Notes: generated by a model from the letters alone, not told the origin. Numbered from the stretch's first letter, positions 1-9,159 are shown. The stretch is DNA of 43,471 nt from Bacteroidota bacterium (GCA_013390605.1 JACAUB010000001.1:1406190-1449660); one strand, 5' to 3'. Program-made: numbers and translations.

Positions 1-1431
1 GTCAGGAAGTTCCTGGAAGTTATTAAAGGTGCTGATCTCTTCGCCATAATCGAAGATGTTCTTTAAACGATAGAGGAACCAAAGGTCGATCTTGGTTTGT
101 TCATAGATCTGTTCGATGGACCAGCCTTCATTAAAGGCTTTTGCGATGGCAAAGATCCGGATATCGGTAGGGTGATTCAATTCGTAGGTTACATCTTCGA
201 ACTCAACCTCTTTGTTTCCGATGAAGCCGTGCATACCAAGACCGATCATTCGCAATCCTTTTTGGATAGCCTCTTCGAAGGTGCGACCGATAGACATTAC
301 CTCGCCAACCGACTTCATGCTCGAACCGATTTCACGATTTACGCCGGTAAACTTGTTAAGGTCCCAACGGGGTAGTTTACAAACTACATAGTCGAGTGCA
401 GGTTCGAAGAATGCGGAGGTCTCTTTGGTAATTTCGTTACGTATTTCGTGTAATCCATAACCCAGACTTAAACGTGCGGCAACAAGTGCCAACGGATAGC
501 CTGTGGCCTTCGATGCAAGCGCAGAAGAGCGTGACAGACGTGCATTGACCTCTATAACGCGATAGTCTTCTGAGAATGGATCTAAAGCATATTGTACGTT
601 ACATTCACCCACAATGCCCACGTGACGAACAATCTCGATAGCGATTCTTCTCAGCTTATGATATTCGGCATTGGTAAGGGTTTGCGATGGAGCAACTACA
701 ATACTTTCACCGGTATGTATACCCAGTGGGTCAAAGTTTTCCATGTTACAAACTGTGATACAATTGTCGTAACAGTCGCGAACTACTTCGTATTCTACTT
801 CTTTCCATCCTTTTAACGACTCTTCAACCAGAATCTGGTTAGAGTACGAAAAAGCTTTCGAAGCTAAGGTTTCGAGCTCCTGGTTGGTGGTACAGAAACC
901 TGATCCCTGTCCGCCCAATGTATAAGCAGCACGAATAATGATAGGGTAGCCCAGCTCGCCGGCAGCAACAACTGCTTCTTTGATGGTTGTACAAGCAATG
1001 CTGCGTGGGGTACGTACATTGATTTCGCCTAACTTGCCAACAAAGATCTCACGGTCTTCGGTGTCGATAATTGCTTGAACGGGTGTACCTAATACTTTTA
1101 AATTATATTTCTCAAGAATACCACCTTTGTAGAGTGCAATACCACAGTTGAGGGCTGTCTGACCTCCAAAAGAGAGTAACAAACCATCAGGTTTTTCTTT
1201 CTTGATAACTTCTTCAACAAAATATGGTGTTACCGGCAGAAAGTAAATCTTGTCGGCGATGTGTTCTGAAGTCTGAACAGTAGCGATATTCGGATTGATC
1301 AATACTGTTTTTATTCCTTCTTCGCGAAGGGCTTTAAGCGCTTGTGAACCTGAGTAGTCGAACTCTCCGGCTTCACCAATTTTTAGCGCGCCTGATCCAA
1401 GGATCAATACTTTTTTTATTTGTCTTTCCAC
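1..1431 (-). CDS. carB: Carbamoyl-phosphate synthase large subunit, N-terminal part
   Basis: Makes carbamoyl phosphate from bicarbonate, ATP and the ammonia delivered by CarA, for pyrimidine and arginine synthesis in the cytoplasm. About 477 codons are present and the C-terminal half lies outside the window. Read on the minus strand, the N-terminus is [20 protein letters not shown], followed by the [12 protein letters not shown] and [12 protein letters not shown] blocks and the ATP-grasp segments [18 protein letters not shown] and [20 protein letters not shown], all typical of CarB. I place the start at a GTG at 1431 because the frame has no nearby ATG and the family N-terminus begins there; this overlaps the carA stop by 16 bases, implying translational coupling. 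Identification is secure; the start codon is inferred. Confidence 0.95.
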   Translation of the reverse strand, partial: MERQIKKVLILGSGALKIGEAGEFDYSGSQALKALREEGIKTVLINPNIATVQTSEHIADKIYFLPVTPYFVEEVIKKEKPDGLLLSFGGQTALNCGIALYKGGILEKYNLKVLGTPVQAIIDTEDREIFVGKLGEINVRTPRSIACTTIKEAVVAAGELGYPIIIRAAYTLGGQGSGFCTTNQELETLASKAFSYSNQILVEESLKGWKEVEYEVVRDCYDNCITVCNMENFDPLGIHTGESIVVAPSQTLTNAEYHKLRRIAIEIVRHVGIVGECNVQYALDPFSEDYRVIEVNARLSRSSALASKATGYPLALVAARLSLGYGLHEIRNEITKETSAFFEPALDYVVCKLPRWDLNKFTGVNREIGSSMKSVGEVMSIGRTFEEAIQKGLRMIGLGMHGFIGNKEVEFEDVTYELNHPTDIRIFAIAKAFNEGWSIEQIYEQTKIDLWFLYRLKNIFDYGEEISTFNNFQELPD

Positions 1432-2510
1432 TTCTTTACCAGATTTAAAAATTCATCAAACAGAAAGGCTGTATCGGTTGGTCCGCTCGAGGCTTCGGGA
1501 TGGAACTGAGTAGATGAGAATGGTTTGCTGATATGGCGAATACCTTCGCTGGTTCCATCATTCAGGTTAATAAAGTTGGGTTCCCATCCCGGAGTAAGTG
1601 CATTATTGTCTACTGCAAAGCCATGATTTTGAGAGGTTACATAGGCTCTTTTCGTGCCACATTTGAGCACTGGCTGGTTGTGACTGCGATGACCAAACTT
1701 GAGCTTGAAGGTGTCGGCTCCTGAAGCAAGTGACATGAGCTGGTGCCCAAGACAGATGCCAAAGATTGGACGGTCTCCTTCTAATTCACGACGAATATTA
1801 TCAATTGTGGAAACACATTTTTTAGGATCGCCAGGACCATTTGATATAAACAGTCCGTCAAACTCTTCTTTACTGAAGTCATAATCCCAGGGAACACGGA
1901 TTACAGTAGTGTCTCCATCTTTTAACAGATAGCGGATGATGTTAAACTTTACTCCGCAGTCGATTAAAAGAATACGATACTTGCCATTACCATAAACAAC
2001 ACGTTCTTTGTGGCTCACCTGATCAACCAGATTGTCCAGATTAGGATCATAAAGGTCAACATCAACATCGTCGACAATGATTTTTCCTAACATAGCACCC
2101 TTTTCTCTGATCTTTTTGGTGATAGCACGTGTGTCGAGACCAAAGATTCCGGGAATCTTGTTCTCTGTCAGCCATTCGCCCAGGCTCTTTGCTGCATTCC
2201 AGTGGTTAAACTGCAATGAATATTGGGCAATGACTAAACCCGACACATGAATCTTTTCTGATTCAAAGAAGGTTAGCATGTTGTCTTGTTCAACATCGGT
2301 GGCCGGCACCCCATAGTTACCTACGAGAGGGTAAGTGAGCACAAGGATTTGACCCTTGTACGATGGGTCGGTCAGACTTTCGGGATAGCCAGTCATGGCC
2401 GTGTTAAAAACCACTTCTCCCGAAACGGAACCTTCGTAACCAAAAGAGTAGCCCTCCATGGTCGTTCCGTCTTCAAAGACTAGTTTTGCTTTCTTAAATT
2501 GCTTCATCAA
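1416..2510 (-). CDS. carA: Carbamoyl-phosphate synthase small subunit (glutaminase)
   Basis: Hydrolyses glutamine and channels ammonia to CarB. It has 364 residues, the usual family length. The N-terminal CPSase domain (about 5-150, with [14 protein letters not shown] and [15 protein letters not shown]) is followed by a class I glutamine amidotransferase domain. The catalytic triad is visible: Cys253 in GICLGHQ, and His337 and Glu339 in FHPEAS. The upstream ATG is taken although a second ATG follows immediately (MMKQF). carB overlaps its 3' end, so the two form one transcription unit. A TATATTTA box and a small inverted repeat lie upstream. Confidence 0.97.
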   Translation of the reverse strand: MMKQFKKAKLVFEDGTTMEGYSFGYEGSVSGEVVFNTAMTGYPESLTDPSYKGQILVLTYPLVGNYGVPATDVEQDNMLTFFESEKIHVSGLVIAQYSLQFNHWNAAKSLGEWLTENKIPGIFGLDTRAITKKIREKGAMLGKIIVDDVDVDLYDPNLDNLVDQVSHKERVVYGNGKYRILLIDCGVKFNIIRYLLKDGDTTVIRVPWDYDFSKEEFDGLFISNGPGDPKKCVSTIDNIRRELEGDRPIFGICLGHQLMSLASGADTFKLKFGHRSHNQPVLKCGTKRAYVTSQNHGFAVDNNALTPGWEPNFINLNDGTSEGIRHISKPFSSTQFHPEASSGPTDTAFLFDEFLNLVKKWKDK

Positions 2511-2533
2511 TAATTAACTCAATTTTTCAACCC

Positions 2534-2541
2534 TAAATATA
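2534..2541 (-). promoter_or_regulatory. Possible carA promoter -7 box
   Basis: On the minus strand TATATTTA, one base from the Bacteroidota -7 consensus TAnnTTTG, sits 24 bases before the carA ATG. No clear TTTG -33 box was found, so this is tentative. Confidence 0.35.
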
Positions 2542-2570
2542 ATACCTTTTTTTAATAATTCTCACTAATA

Positions 2571-2596
2571 ATTAAAGCGTTAACGTGTGCTTTAAT
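2571..2596. repeat. Small inverted repeat upstream of carA
   Basis: ATTAAAGC and GCTTTAAT are perfect 8-bp arms separated by 10 bases. The repeat lies 30 to 55 bases upstream of the putative carA -7 box, a position suited to a regulator-binding site. Function is inferred only from position and symmetry. Confidence 0.35.
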
Positions 2597-2641
2597 GGTT
2601 TTCCCTTTTTGCTGTTCACTCAATAACAATGAGGGTTTCAT

Positions 2642-2670
2642 AAAAAAGGCGATCAATAATGACCGCCTTT
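2642..2670 (-). terminator. Rho-independent terminator after the P-loop gene
   Basis: Arms 2645-2655 and 2660-2670 pair over 11 bp with one mismatch around an ATAA loop. On the minus strand the stem is followed by a T run (complement of 2642-2647). It lies just after the stop of the 2679-4019 gene and so separates it from carA. Confidence 0.8.
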
Positions 2671-2678
2671 AAAACAAA

Positions 2679-4019
2679 TTATTTTAGATTATGCTTCTGA
2701 ACAAAATCGTCAATGATGCCCTGTAAATTCGGGAATCCGATTTCTTGTAAATCATAACCAACTTTAACGGTGGGTTTATCAATCTTAACGATACGGTTTA
2801 GATCGATAGGGGTCGCAATAACAACTGCATCACATGGTGTATTGTTAATGGTGGCTTCAAGGTCGGCAACCTGCTCATCACCATATCCCATTGCAGGTAA
2901 CAATGTACCTATATTAGGATAGATGCGGAACGTTTCGCTTAACTTACCGGTAGTGTAAGGACGAGGATCAACCAGTTCGGCAGCACCAAATTTCTTTGCA
3001 GCTACTACACCGGCACCAATCTTCATTTCACCATGGGTAAGGGTTGGACCATCTTCAACAACTAATACACGTTTACCGCGAATTAATTCAGGCTTGTCAA
3101 CGGTTAGTGGTGATGCACCATCTATAACAATTGCAGTTGGATTAATCTTAGCGATATTGTCGCGAACGATATTAATATCATCCAGACAAGCAGAGTCAAT
3201 TTTGTTGATAACGATAACATCAGAGATGCGGGCCATTACTTCACCAGGGTAGTATGATACTTCAGCACCCGGGCGCAAAGGATCGGCAACGCATATTGTC
3301 AGGTCGGGTTTGTAGAAAGGGAAGTCGTTGTTTCCACCGTCCCACAATACTACATCACAACCATCAGGATCATTCTCGGCAGCACGTAGAATAGCCTCAT
3401 AGTCAACTCCTGCATAGATTACGTTACCACGAACAACATGTGGCTCGTATTCTTCCATCTCTTCGATGGTGCATTTGTGGAATTTGAGATCTTCAACAGT
3501 TGCAAAGCGTTGTACTTTTTGCGCATTCAAGTCGCCGTAAGGCATTGGATGACGAACAGCAACAACTTTTAAGCCTTTAGCCATGAGTAATTCAACAACA
3601 CGACGAGAGGTTTGACTCTTGCCGCATCCGGTACGGGTAGCACCGATTGCAATTACAGGCTTTGTGCTTTTTACCATTGTGTCTTTGGGTCCCAGCAGCA
3701 TGAAATTAGCTCCTGCAGCATTGACGATAGCACTCACGTTCATCACGCGAGGATAAGGTACATCGCTGTACGAAAAAACACAAATATCAACTTTCTTGTC
3801 CTTTATGATCTGAGCAAGGTCGTACTCAGCATAAATTGGAATACCATCGGGGTATAAATCTTGCCCGGCCAGTTCTTTCGGGTAAGCTCTTCCGTCGATG
3901 TCGGGGATCTGTGCAGCAGTGAAAGCAACTACATTGAATTCAGCTTTTCCACGGAAATACGTGTTAAAGTTGTGGAAGTCCCTTCCGGCGGCCCCGATAA
4001 TCACTACGTTTTGTTTCAT
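2679..4019 (-). CDS. P-loop GTPase-like protein, cyclic 2,3-diphosphoglycerate synthetase family
   Basis: A 446-residue cytoplasmic protein resembling the family annotated as cyclic 2,3-diphosphoglycerate synthetase (predicted GTPase, COG2403 type). It begins with a nucleotide-binding-like strand and loop, VVIIGAAGRDFHNFN (5-19). A Walker A motif GATRTGCGKS lies at about 126-135. Further family-like blocks are VAVRHPMPYGDL, VVLWDGGNNDFPFY, VADPLRPGAE and VINKIDSA; the last is the G4-like NKxD motif. In methanogens the enzyme makes the thermoprotectant cyclic DPG, but bacteria with homologues are not known to accumulate it, so the biochemical role here is open. It has its own promoter-like box upstream and terminator downstream. 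The family call is fairly firm, the reaction uncertain. Confidence 0.75.
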   Translation of the reverse strand: MKQNVVIIGAAGRDFHNFNTYFRGKAEFNVVAFTAAQIPDIDGRAYPKELAGQDLYPDGIPIYAEYDLAQIIKDKKVDICVFSYSDVPYPRVMNVSAIVNAAGANFMLLGPKDTMVKSTKPVIAIGATRTGCGKSQTSRRVVELLMAKGLKVVAVRHPMPYGDLNAQKVQRFATVEDLKFHKCTIEEMEEYEPHVVRGNVIYAGVDYEAILRAAENDPDGCDVVLWDGGNNDFPFYKPDLTICVADPLRPGAEVSYYPGEVMARISDVIVINKIDSACLDDINIVRDNIAKINPTAIVIDGASPLTVDKPELIRGKRVLVVEDGPTLTHGEMKIGAGVVAAKKFGAAELVDPRPYTTGKLSETFRIYPNIGTLLPAMGYGDEQVADLEATINNTPCDAVVIATPIDLNRIVKIDKPTVKVGYDLQEIGFPNLQGIIDDFVQKHNLK

Positions 4020-4072
4020 TACGAATGGATTAAGGGTAATATATTAGGATTGAGTGAGTGATAAATTACCTG

Positions 4073-4103
4073 CAAAGATACGTGTTTAAGTTTTTCGGTC
4101 AAG
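4073..4103 (-). promoter_or_regulatory. Promoter of the P-loop gene
   Basis: On the minus strand TATCTTTG (complement of 4073-4080) matches the Bacteroidota -7 box TAnnTTTG exactly. CTTG (complement of 4100-4103) sits 19 bases upstream as a near -33 box. The predicted transcript would have a leader of about 45 bases before the ATG at 4019. Confidence 0.55.
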
Positions 4104-4497
4104 AAACTTATACAGAATAATTTTTAACAATGAGTTAACAATTTATAAAACGTTGTAATGGGCTGGTTAGTAATATGAAAATTGAAGATGCCCGTACATT
4201 ATTGGTTTTAATTCTCCATAATTCGACCTTGAAGTGGTATTATTATCATAGGATTTAGGGGTTGATTGTAATATTCATATAATAAATCAATTCTGGAAAA
4301 ATGTATATCGAAATATTCTGTGAAATTTATAATAGGCATTATACTTTATCCTGAAGTTATTATAACCATTGTTATGTTAAAATAAAATATTTTACATTTC
4401 ATCCAAGAAAGGTGGGAAAACATACAATAAATCAAGATACTACTTGGTTTATTGTTAAAATATGTTATACTTTTATTAAATCTTTAAATAATTAGTC
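4104..4497. other. Intergenic region, no gene recognised
   Basis: Very AT-rich spacer between the divergent P-loop gene and the frameshifted small ORF. I see no convincing coding frame, tRNA or strong hairpin in it. Confidence 0.5.
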
Positions 4498-4681
4498 ATG
4501 GGAGCTTTTTTAAAGCATCATCGGTATAATTGCCTTAATCGTATTTTGGAAATTTATTTACGATTCATATTTGACAAACAACACAAATAGAGATTGGATT
4601 GAACATAAAATAAATTATCAAGAAGATACTGCCAGGTTAGAAAGAAATAATGGCCTTATGGTACAGATTACTAAACTATAA
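4498..4681 (+). pseudogene. Frameshifted small membrane protein gene
   Basis: ATG at 4498 opens a frame reading MGAFLK before leaving a sensible sequence. Skipping one base in the T6A3 run at 4505-4514 gives a protein of about 60 residues: a hydrophobic helix (SIIGIIALIVFWKFIYDSYL) followed by a charged tail ending LERNNGLMVQITKL with TAA at 4679-4681. The one-TM-plus-charged-tail layout and the long intact second frame suggest a real small gene broken by a single-base indel, or a sequencing error in the homopolymer. A minus-one shift at the T-TTT-TTA heptamer would hit a stop quickly, so classical programmed frameshifting does not explain it. No family recognised. Confidence 0.5.
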
Positions 4682-4723
4682 ATTCATTAAACGAATAAAT
4701 TACTTATACTTAAATTATTTAAA

Positions 4724-6250
4724 ATGAAAAACATTATTCCAATTTTAGCTCTATTTTTTGTTTTCGGTTTCTATCCTTCAACATCTTCAGGACAGAATAT
4801 CAAACAACCCATACGAGGTCAGATTGTCCTCATATTTAAAAATGCTCCCGATAACAGTTATTTTATTGGAAAGATAGGAATTAAAGAGAAAAAGTCTGAT
4901 TATCAGATAAGTTATATAGATGATCATTTAATCCATCGGGGTTTTAACTTTAAAAATGTCACCATGTATGATACCCTTGTAATAAAAACACATAGAAATT
5001 TTATTGAACTCATTCATAGTTACAAAGGTTTGTCTAGTATGGGGTACTTAATTAAAAATGGCGACACGGTACTTTTTACCTATCAGGGAAATAAACCATG
5101 GGCCCAGGTATTAAACCGAAAAGTGTTGTCTTCTGAAATTAACTATGACTATTTAGTTAATGAACGTATTCGCCATGATGACTACTCGGCAATGACAAAA
5201 TATTCTCACCTATCTGAATTTACAAAAAATCCCCCACCTTCATTTAAGGAACAATTCGCCATGGAAAAAGTACAATTTGAAAAGGAATCCAAAGTAGAGC
5301 TAGCAAAAACCAATTATTTTTTGGATTCTATGAGAAAGGCGAATGCAATTTCAGAGACTTATTATAATTACCAAAAAATAAATTTTATATACAGTCTTCA
5401 TTCTCTTGCATTTTATTATAAATGGAAATTTTCCGATTCTCTTTTAAAAAATAACAAATTTCAGGATATACTATTTCCAACACTTACCCGTGAGAACGAC
5501 ACCCTTCTGTTTTATAATTATTATAGGGAATATATTTCAAAGAAATATAATACGTTACAGCTTAAAGTAAAAAAGATAAAAAAGATAGTAACTCCGAATT
5601 CATTTTCAACTGATTACAGGGAAGTATTTGATTCGATCTGCAACTGGAATAACTTATATGTAAAAGTTAAAAACTATTTTCTGCTTCAGACTATGGAATA
5701 TATAAGTCAAGAATATTCGGAAAGTGACTTTGAGAAGTACACAAAAAAATTCAGGAAAGAGGTAAAAGACACTGCATTATTAAGCTATTTTGAACAAAAA
5801 TACAGGATTGATCCTCCAACCAGTAATGAATTAGAATTACAAGACATCAGGGGTAACAACAAAACCTTTAAAGAAATTCTAAATTCTCATAAAGGCAAAG
5901 TGGTATATGTTGACTTCTGGGCGAGTTGGTGTGGAGCCTGTCGGGCGAATATGCCTGATTCAAAAAAGTTGGATACAGCGTTTGGCCCCAAAGGAGTTGT
6001 ATTTATTTATATCTCAATGGACGTAAAACTGGCTGACTGGAAAGAATGCATTCAGAAAATCGGATTGAATGAGAACAATTATGTAATACGAAATCCGAAA
6101 TCTTCCAAAATGCTTGAAGAATTAGAAATATACCCCATCCCCAGGTATCTGCTATACAATAAACAAGGAAAACTGGTCCATAAGAACGCACCCCGCCCTG
6201 TAGCAACTGTTGAAATAAGAAAGTTATTTGACCAATACCTTTTGGAATAA
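4724..6250 (+). CDS. Exported TlpA-like thioredoxin-domain protein
   Basis: A 508-residue protein with an N-terminal signal peptide (hydrophobic stretch about 3-17, likely cut near SSGQ). A long lysine- and tyrosine-rich helical middle region (about 30-365) has no family I can name. The C-terminal thioredoxin fold (about 370-505) carries the redox motif WCGAC (Cys403, Cys406) within FWASWCGACRANMP, and a cis-proline region YPIPRYLLYN. This is the architecture of Bacteroidota TlpA/ResA-like periplasmic or membrane-associated thiol reductases. It stands alone between the broken small ORF and argS, and its base composition is more AT-rich than argS. Thioredoxin fold certain; target protein unknown. 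Confidence 0.85.
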   Translation: MKNIIPILALFFVFGFYPSTSSGQNIKQPIRGQIVLIFKNAPDNSYFIGKIGIKEKKSDYQISYIDDHLIHRGFNFKNVTMYDTLVIKTHRNFIELIHSYKGLSSMGYLIKNGDTVLFTYQGNKPWAQVLNRKVLSSEINYDYLVNERIRHDDYSAMTKYSHLSEFTKNPPPSFKEQFAMEKVQFEKESKVELAKTNYFLDSMRKANAISETYYNYQKINFIYSLHSLAFYYKWKFSDSLLKNNKFQDILFPTLTRENDTLLFYNYYREYISKKYNTLQLKVKKIKKIVTPNSFSTDYREVFDSICNWNNLYVKVKNYFLLQTMEYISQEYSESDFEKYTKKFRKEVKDTALLSYFEQKYRIDPPTSNELELQDIRGNNKTFKEILNSHKGKVVYVDFWASWCGACRANMPDSKKLDTAFGPKGVVFIYISMDVKLADWKECIQKIGLNENNYVIRNPKSSKMLEELEIYPIPRYLLYNKQGKLVHKNAPRPVATVEIRKLFDQYLLE

Positions 6251-6476
6251 TATTTTGGAAATATGTAGCTCCGAAATTATATTTTTTCAGTAGACATATT
6301 CTGGATACCAATTTGATAATGTGATATTTATAATTGTTAGCTTGACGGCTATACTCAGTAGGGGTGACTTGATTATGAGAATGATATAATTAAAGAATCC
6401 ATCCCCGCTATTTTCTACAATAGAACCTAAGTTTTTAAGATCTCTGTTTTTTTCGACAACTGAAAATGAAAACATG
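6251..6476. other. Intergenic region before argS
   Basis: AT-rich spacer between the thioredoxin gene and the argS promoter. No clear terminator hairpin follows the upstream gene, and no open frame with coding character was seen. Confidence 0.45.
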
Positions 6477-6484
6477 TAACTTTG
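6477..6484 (+). promoter_or_regulatory. argS promoter -7 box
   Basis: TAACTTTG matches the Bacteroidota -7 consensus TAnnTTTG. A T-rich stretch at about 6447-6454 occupies the -33 position without an exact TTTG. The transcript would carry a leader of roughly 60 bases. Confidence 0.55.
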
Positions 6485-6550
6485 CACTGCGAAAACATGC
6501 TATTGTGTATTCCACCTTTTTAACCATATTCTGCATTCAAAAAATATAAA

Positions 6551-8341
6551 ATGATCGACAAGATTCTTGCTGACCAGGTTGTTGCTACCGTTAATGAATT
6601 GTATAACCTTTCATTATCAGCTTCCGAATTATCACTATCTAAAACTCGTAAAGAGTTTGAAGGAGATTACACACTGGTTGTTTTTCCATTTGTAAAAGCT
6701 GCCCGTAAGTCACCCGAACAATGTGCTAACGAAATAGGACAAGCATTGGTTGCCCGAACTCCTTTTGTCGAATCGTTTAATGTGATTAAGGGATTCCTTA
6801 ATATTGTTGTCAGTAATATGGAGTGGTTAAACTTCTTCGGTCAGAAATTTAACGCCCCTGACTTTGGATTTGCTGAAGCAAAATCTGACGAGACGATTGT
6901 TGTTGAATATTCGTCGCCTAATACCAATAAACCACTTCACCTGGGACATGTTAGAAACAACCTGCTCGGTTTTTCAGTATCAGAGATATTAAAAGCGAAT
7001 GGGAAGAATGTGGTCATGGTTAACCTGGTCAACGACCGTGGTATCCATATCTGCAAATCAATGTTGGCCTGGGTTAAATTTGGTGGAGGTGAAACGCCTG
7101 AATCGTCAGGACTCAAGGGTGACCATCTGGTTGGGAAATATTATGTTTCGTTTGATAAGCATTATAAAGCGGAGATTGCCGAACTGGTAGCGTCGGGGAT
7201 GAAGAAGGAAGATGCTGAAAAGAATGCACCCCTTATCCTCGAAGCACAAGAGATGCTTAGAAAATGGGAGCAGGGTGATGCCGGGACTATTCAGCTTTGG
7301 AAAATGATGAATAGCTGGGTTTACAAAGGCTTTGACGAAACGTATAAGCGCATGGGGGTTTCTTTCGATAAGATTTATCATGAGTCTGAAACCTATTTGT
7401 TAGGAAAAGACCTGGTTCAAAAGGGATTGGATTCAGGTGTATTGTTTCGGAAAGAAGATGGTTCTGTTTGGTGCGATCTGACCGGTGACGGACTTGATGA
7501 AAAGCTGCTATTACGTGCCGACGGTACATCTGTTTATATGACTCAGGATCTGGGTACTGCTATGTTGCGCTTTGACGAGTATAAGCCGAACAAGATGGTT
7601 TATGTGGTAGGCAATGAGCAGGATTATCACTTTAACGTTTTACGTTTGGTGCTTAAGAAACTGGGAGCCAGCTGGGCAGAGGGTATCTATCACCTTTCAT
7701 ATGGAATGGTTGAACTTCCACAAGGAAAGATGAAGAGTCGTGAAGGTACGGTTGTGGATGCTGACGATTTGATTGACGGCATGATACAGACTGCGCGCGA
7801 GATGACGGAACAGCTTGGTAAGCTCGACGATTTTGGCAGCGAGGAAGCTAAACGCCTGCATTATAATATTGCAATGGGTGCTTTGAAGTACTTCATTTTA
7901 AAAGTAGATCCTAAAAAGACCATGATGTTTAATCCTGACGAGTCTATCGACTTCAATGGAAATACAGGTCCTTTTATTCAATATACACATGCCCGTATCT
8001 GTTCTGTTATGCGTAAAGCTACCGAACGCGGAATTAAGGTTAGCAGCGAATTGACTTATGGTCTGGAGATGTTGGGCGAAAAAGAGAAGAGCCTGGTACG
8101 TCTGTTACACGATTTCCCGGCAGTGGTTCAGGAAGCCGGCAATAATTTAAGTCCTGCATTAGTCGCCAATTATATTTTTGATCTGGCTAAAGAATATAAC
8201 CAATTCTATCACGATCATCACATAATGCGTGAAGAGAACGAAGCTATTCGTCAGTTTAGATTAGATCTTTCTTTCTTTTCCGCTACTGTTATTCGTAATG
8301 GAATGAAGCTGTTAGGTATTGAAGTTCCTGAAAAAATGTAA
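6551..8341 (+). CDS. argS: Arginyl-tRNA synthetase
   Basis: Charges tRNA-Arg with arginine in the cytoplasm. It has 596 residues, the normal length for class I ArgRS. The N-terminal additional domain (about 1-105) is followed by the catalytic Rossmann domain with the HIGH-like motif HLGH (130-133, in SSPNTNKPLHLGHVRNN). The KMSKS-like loop is KMKSREG (393-399). The C-terminal DALR anticodon-binding domain (about 470-596) contains FIQYTHARICSVMRKA and ends with the family-like GMKLLGIEVPEKM. The ATG at 6551 matches the family N-terminus. Confidence 0.97.
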   Translation: MIDKILADQVVATVNELYNLSLSASELSLSKTRKEFEGDYTLVVFPFVKAARKSPEQCANEIGQALVARTPFVESFNVIKGFLNIVVSNMEWLNFFGQKFNAPDFGFAEAKSDETIVVEYSSPNTNKPLHLGHVRNNLLGFSVSEILKANGKNVVMVNLVNDRGIHICKSMLAWVKFGGGETPESSGLKGDHLVGKYYVSFDKHYKAEIAELVASGMKKEDAEKNAPLILEAQEMLRKWEQGDAGTIQLWKMMNSWVYKGFDETYKRMGVSFDKIYHESETYLLGKDLVQKGLDSGVLFRKEDGSVWCDLTGDGLDEKLLLRADGTSVYMTQDLGTAMLRFDEYKPNKMVYVVGNEQDYHFNVLRLVLKKLGASWAEGIYHLSYGMVELPQGKMKSREGTVVDADDLIDGMIQTAREMTEQLGKLDDFGSEEAKRLHYNIAMGALKYFILKVDPKKTMMFNPDESIDFNGNTGPFIQYTHARICSVMRKATERGIKVSSELTYGLEMLGEKEKSLVRLLHDFPAVVQEAGNNLSPALVANYIFDLAKEYNQFYHDHHIMREENEAIRQFRLDLSFFSATVIRNGMKLLGIEVPEKM

Positions 8342-8406
8342 ATCAATTTACGGGTGATGTATTAATGATGTATTATAAAATAGTATAAATAGTATTAATT
8401 TTATGA

Positions 8407-8414
8407 TATATTTG
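8407..8414 (+). promoter_or_regulatory. Promoter -7 box of the sigma-factor gene
   Basis: TATATTTG matches TAnnTTTG. Transcription would begin near 8420, which argues against using the TTG at 8419 as a start codon and favours the ATG at 8482. No exact -33 TTTG is visible upstream. Confidence 0.55.
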
Positions 8415-8441
8415 CCCCTTGAAGGGAATGGTTCTTTTCAG

Positions 8442-8459
8442 TGTACAAACGTTTGTACA
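8442..8459. promoter_or_regulatory. 18-bp perfect palindrome in the sigma-factor leader
   Basis: TGTACAAACGTTTGTACA reads the same on both strands. It lies between the -7 box (8407-8414) and the sigma-factor ATG (8482). It could be an operator for a dimeric repressor, or in the mRNA a 7-bp stem with an ACGT loop just upstream of the ribosome-binding site. A related imperfect site is at 21178-21192. Confidence 0.6.
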
Positions 8460-8481
8460 TCGTTTTTTAAAGGAAAAGGGA

Positions 8482-9081
8482 ATGCTAAAAAGTAGAGATC
8501 ATGATGAGCTTATACAGAAACAGCTAAATGCTGGAGAGGTATCTGCGCTCGAATATCTCTTTCATCAGTATTATGATGATCTGTGCAGGTATACTGTTGT
8601 CTTTGTTAAGGATTTAGATATAGCAGAAAATATTATACAAGATTTATTTGTCTATATCTGGGAACATCGGGAAACTATAGAAATTCATCTTTCTTTCGAA
8701 TCGTATCTATATCAGGCAGCACGTTATAAGGCATTAAATTATAAGCGTGATAACTCGCGAAAGGCTGATAAGATTTCATTTCTGACAAAGCAGAATGTTG
8801 ATAAAGTTTCGGTAGGCGCTGATGCAGCCATTGAACTCAGAGAGCTAAATGTCATCATTAATGAGGCGATTACATTACTTCCCGAACGTTGTCAGCAGAT
8901 ATTTAAACTAAGCCGTTCCGAAGAGTTAAGCTATCGTGAAATAGCTGAGTTGATGAATATTTCAATCAGTACTGTTGATAATCAAGTCAATACTGCGCTA
9001 AAAAGAATCAAGACACATGTTCATCGGTATTATCCTGAGATGTATTCTTCACTCCTTATGATTGGATTGTGTAATCTGTAA
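8482..9081 (+). CDS. ECF sigma factor (sigma-70 family, FecI/RpoE type)
   Basis: Directs RNA polymerase to a small regulon, here probably the adjacent PUL. From the ATG at 8482 it has 199 residues. Region 2 spans about 24-90 (SALEYLFHQYYDDLCRYTVV, then IIQDLFVYIWEHRE). Region 4 spans about 130-180 (LLPERCQQIFKLSR, SYREIAELMNISISTVDNQV), the helix-turn-helix that reads the -35 element. The frame stays open back to a TTG at 8419, but that coincides with the predicted transcription start, whereas AAAGGAAAAGGGA precedes the 8482 ATG as a ribosome-binding site. The downstream FecR gene is its likely anti-sigma factor. Confidence 0.93.
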   Translation: MLKSRDHDELIQKQLNAGEVSALEYLFHQYYDDLCRYTVVFVKDLDIAENIIQDLFVYIWEHRETIEIHLSFESYLYQAARYKALNYKRDNSRKADKISFLTKQNVDKVSVGADAAIELRELNVIINEAITLLPERCQQIFKLSRSEELSYREIAELMNISISTVDNQVNTALKRIKTHVHRYYPEMYSSLLMIGLCNL

Positions 9082-9112
9082 AGACACGTACCATATTACC
9101 TTATTCTCATTC

Positions 9113-9138
9113 AAAAAGCTGCACAACCGTGCAGTTTT
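9113..9138 (+). terminator. Terminator after the sigma-factor gene
   Basis: CTGCAC (9119-9124) and GTGCAG (9129-9134) form a perfect 6-bp stem with an AACC loop, preceded by an A run and followed by TTTT. It separates the sigma-factor transcript from the anti-sigma gene, implying fecR has its own promoter. Confidence 0.8.
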
Positions 9139-9159
9139 ATATTATCTGTTTGCATCCGT

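Noticed and set aside
4505..4515. Programmed minus-one frameshift at T-TTT-TTA
   Set aside because: The minus-one frame meets TAA within a few codons; the useful frame needs plus-one or minus-two, so a plain indel is simpler.
4778..4797. PSTSSGQ peptide in the thioredoxin protein leader as a trace of a widespread REP-type repeat
   Set aside because: The codons differ from the usual repeat DNA and no inverted partner was seen nearby; an ordinary signal-peptide end explains it.
8419..8481. N-terminal extension of the sigma factor from TTG 8419
   Set aside because: It coincides with the predicted transcription start, contains the palindrome, and lacks a ribosome-binding site; ATG 8482 has one.
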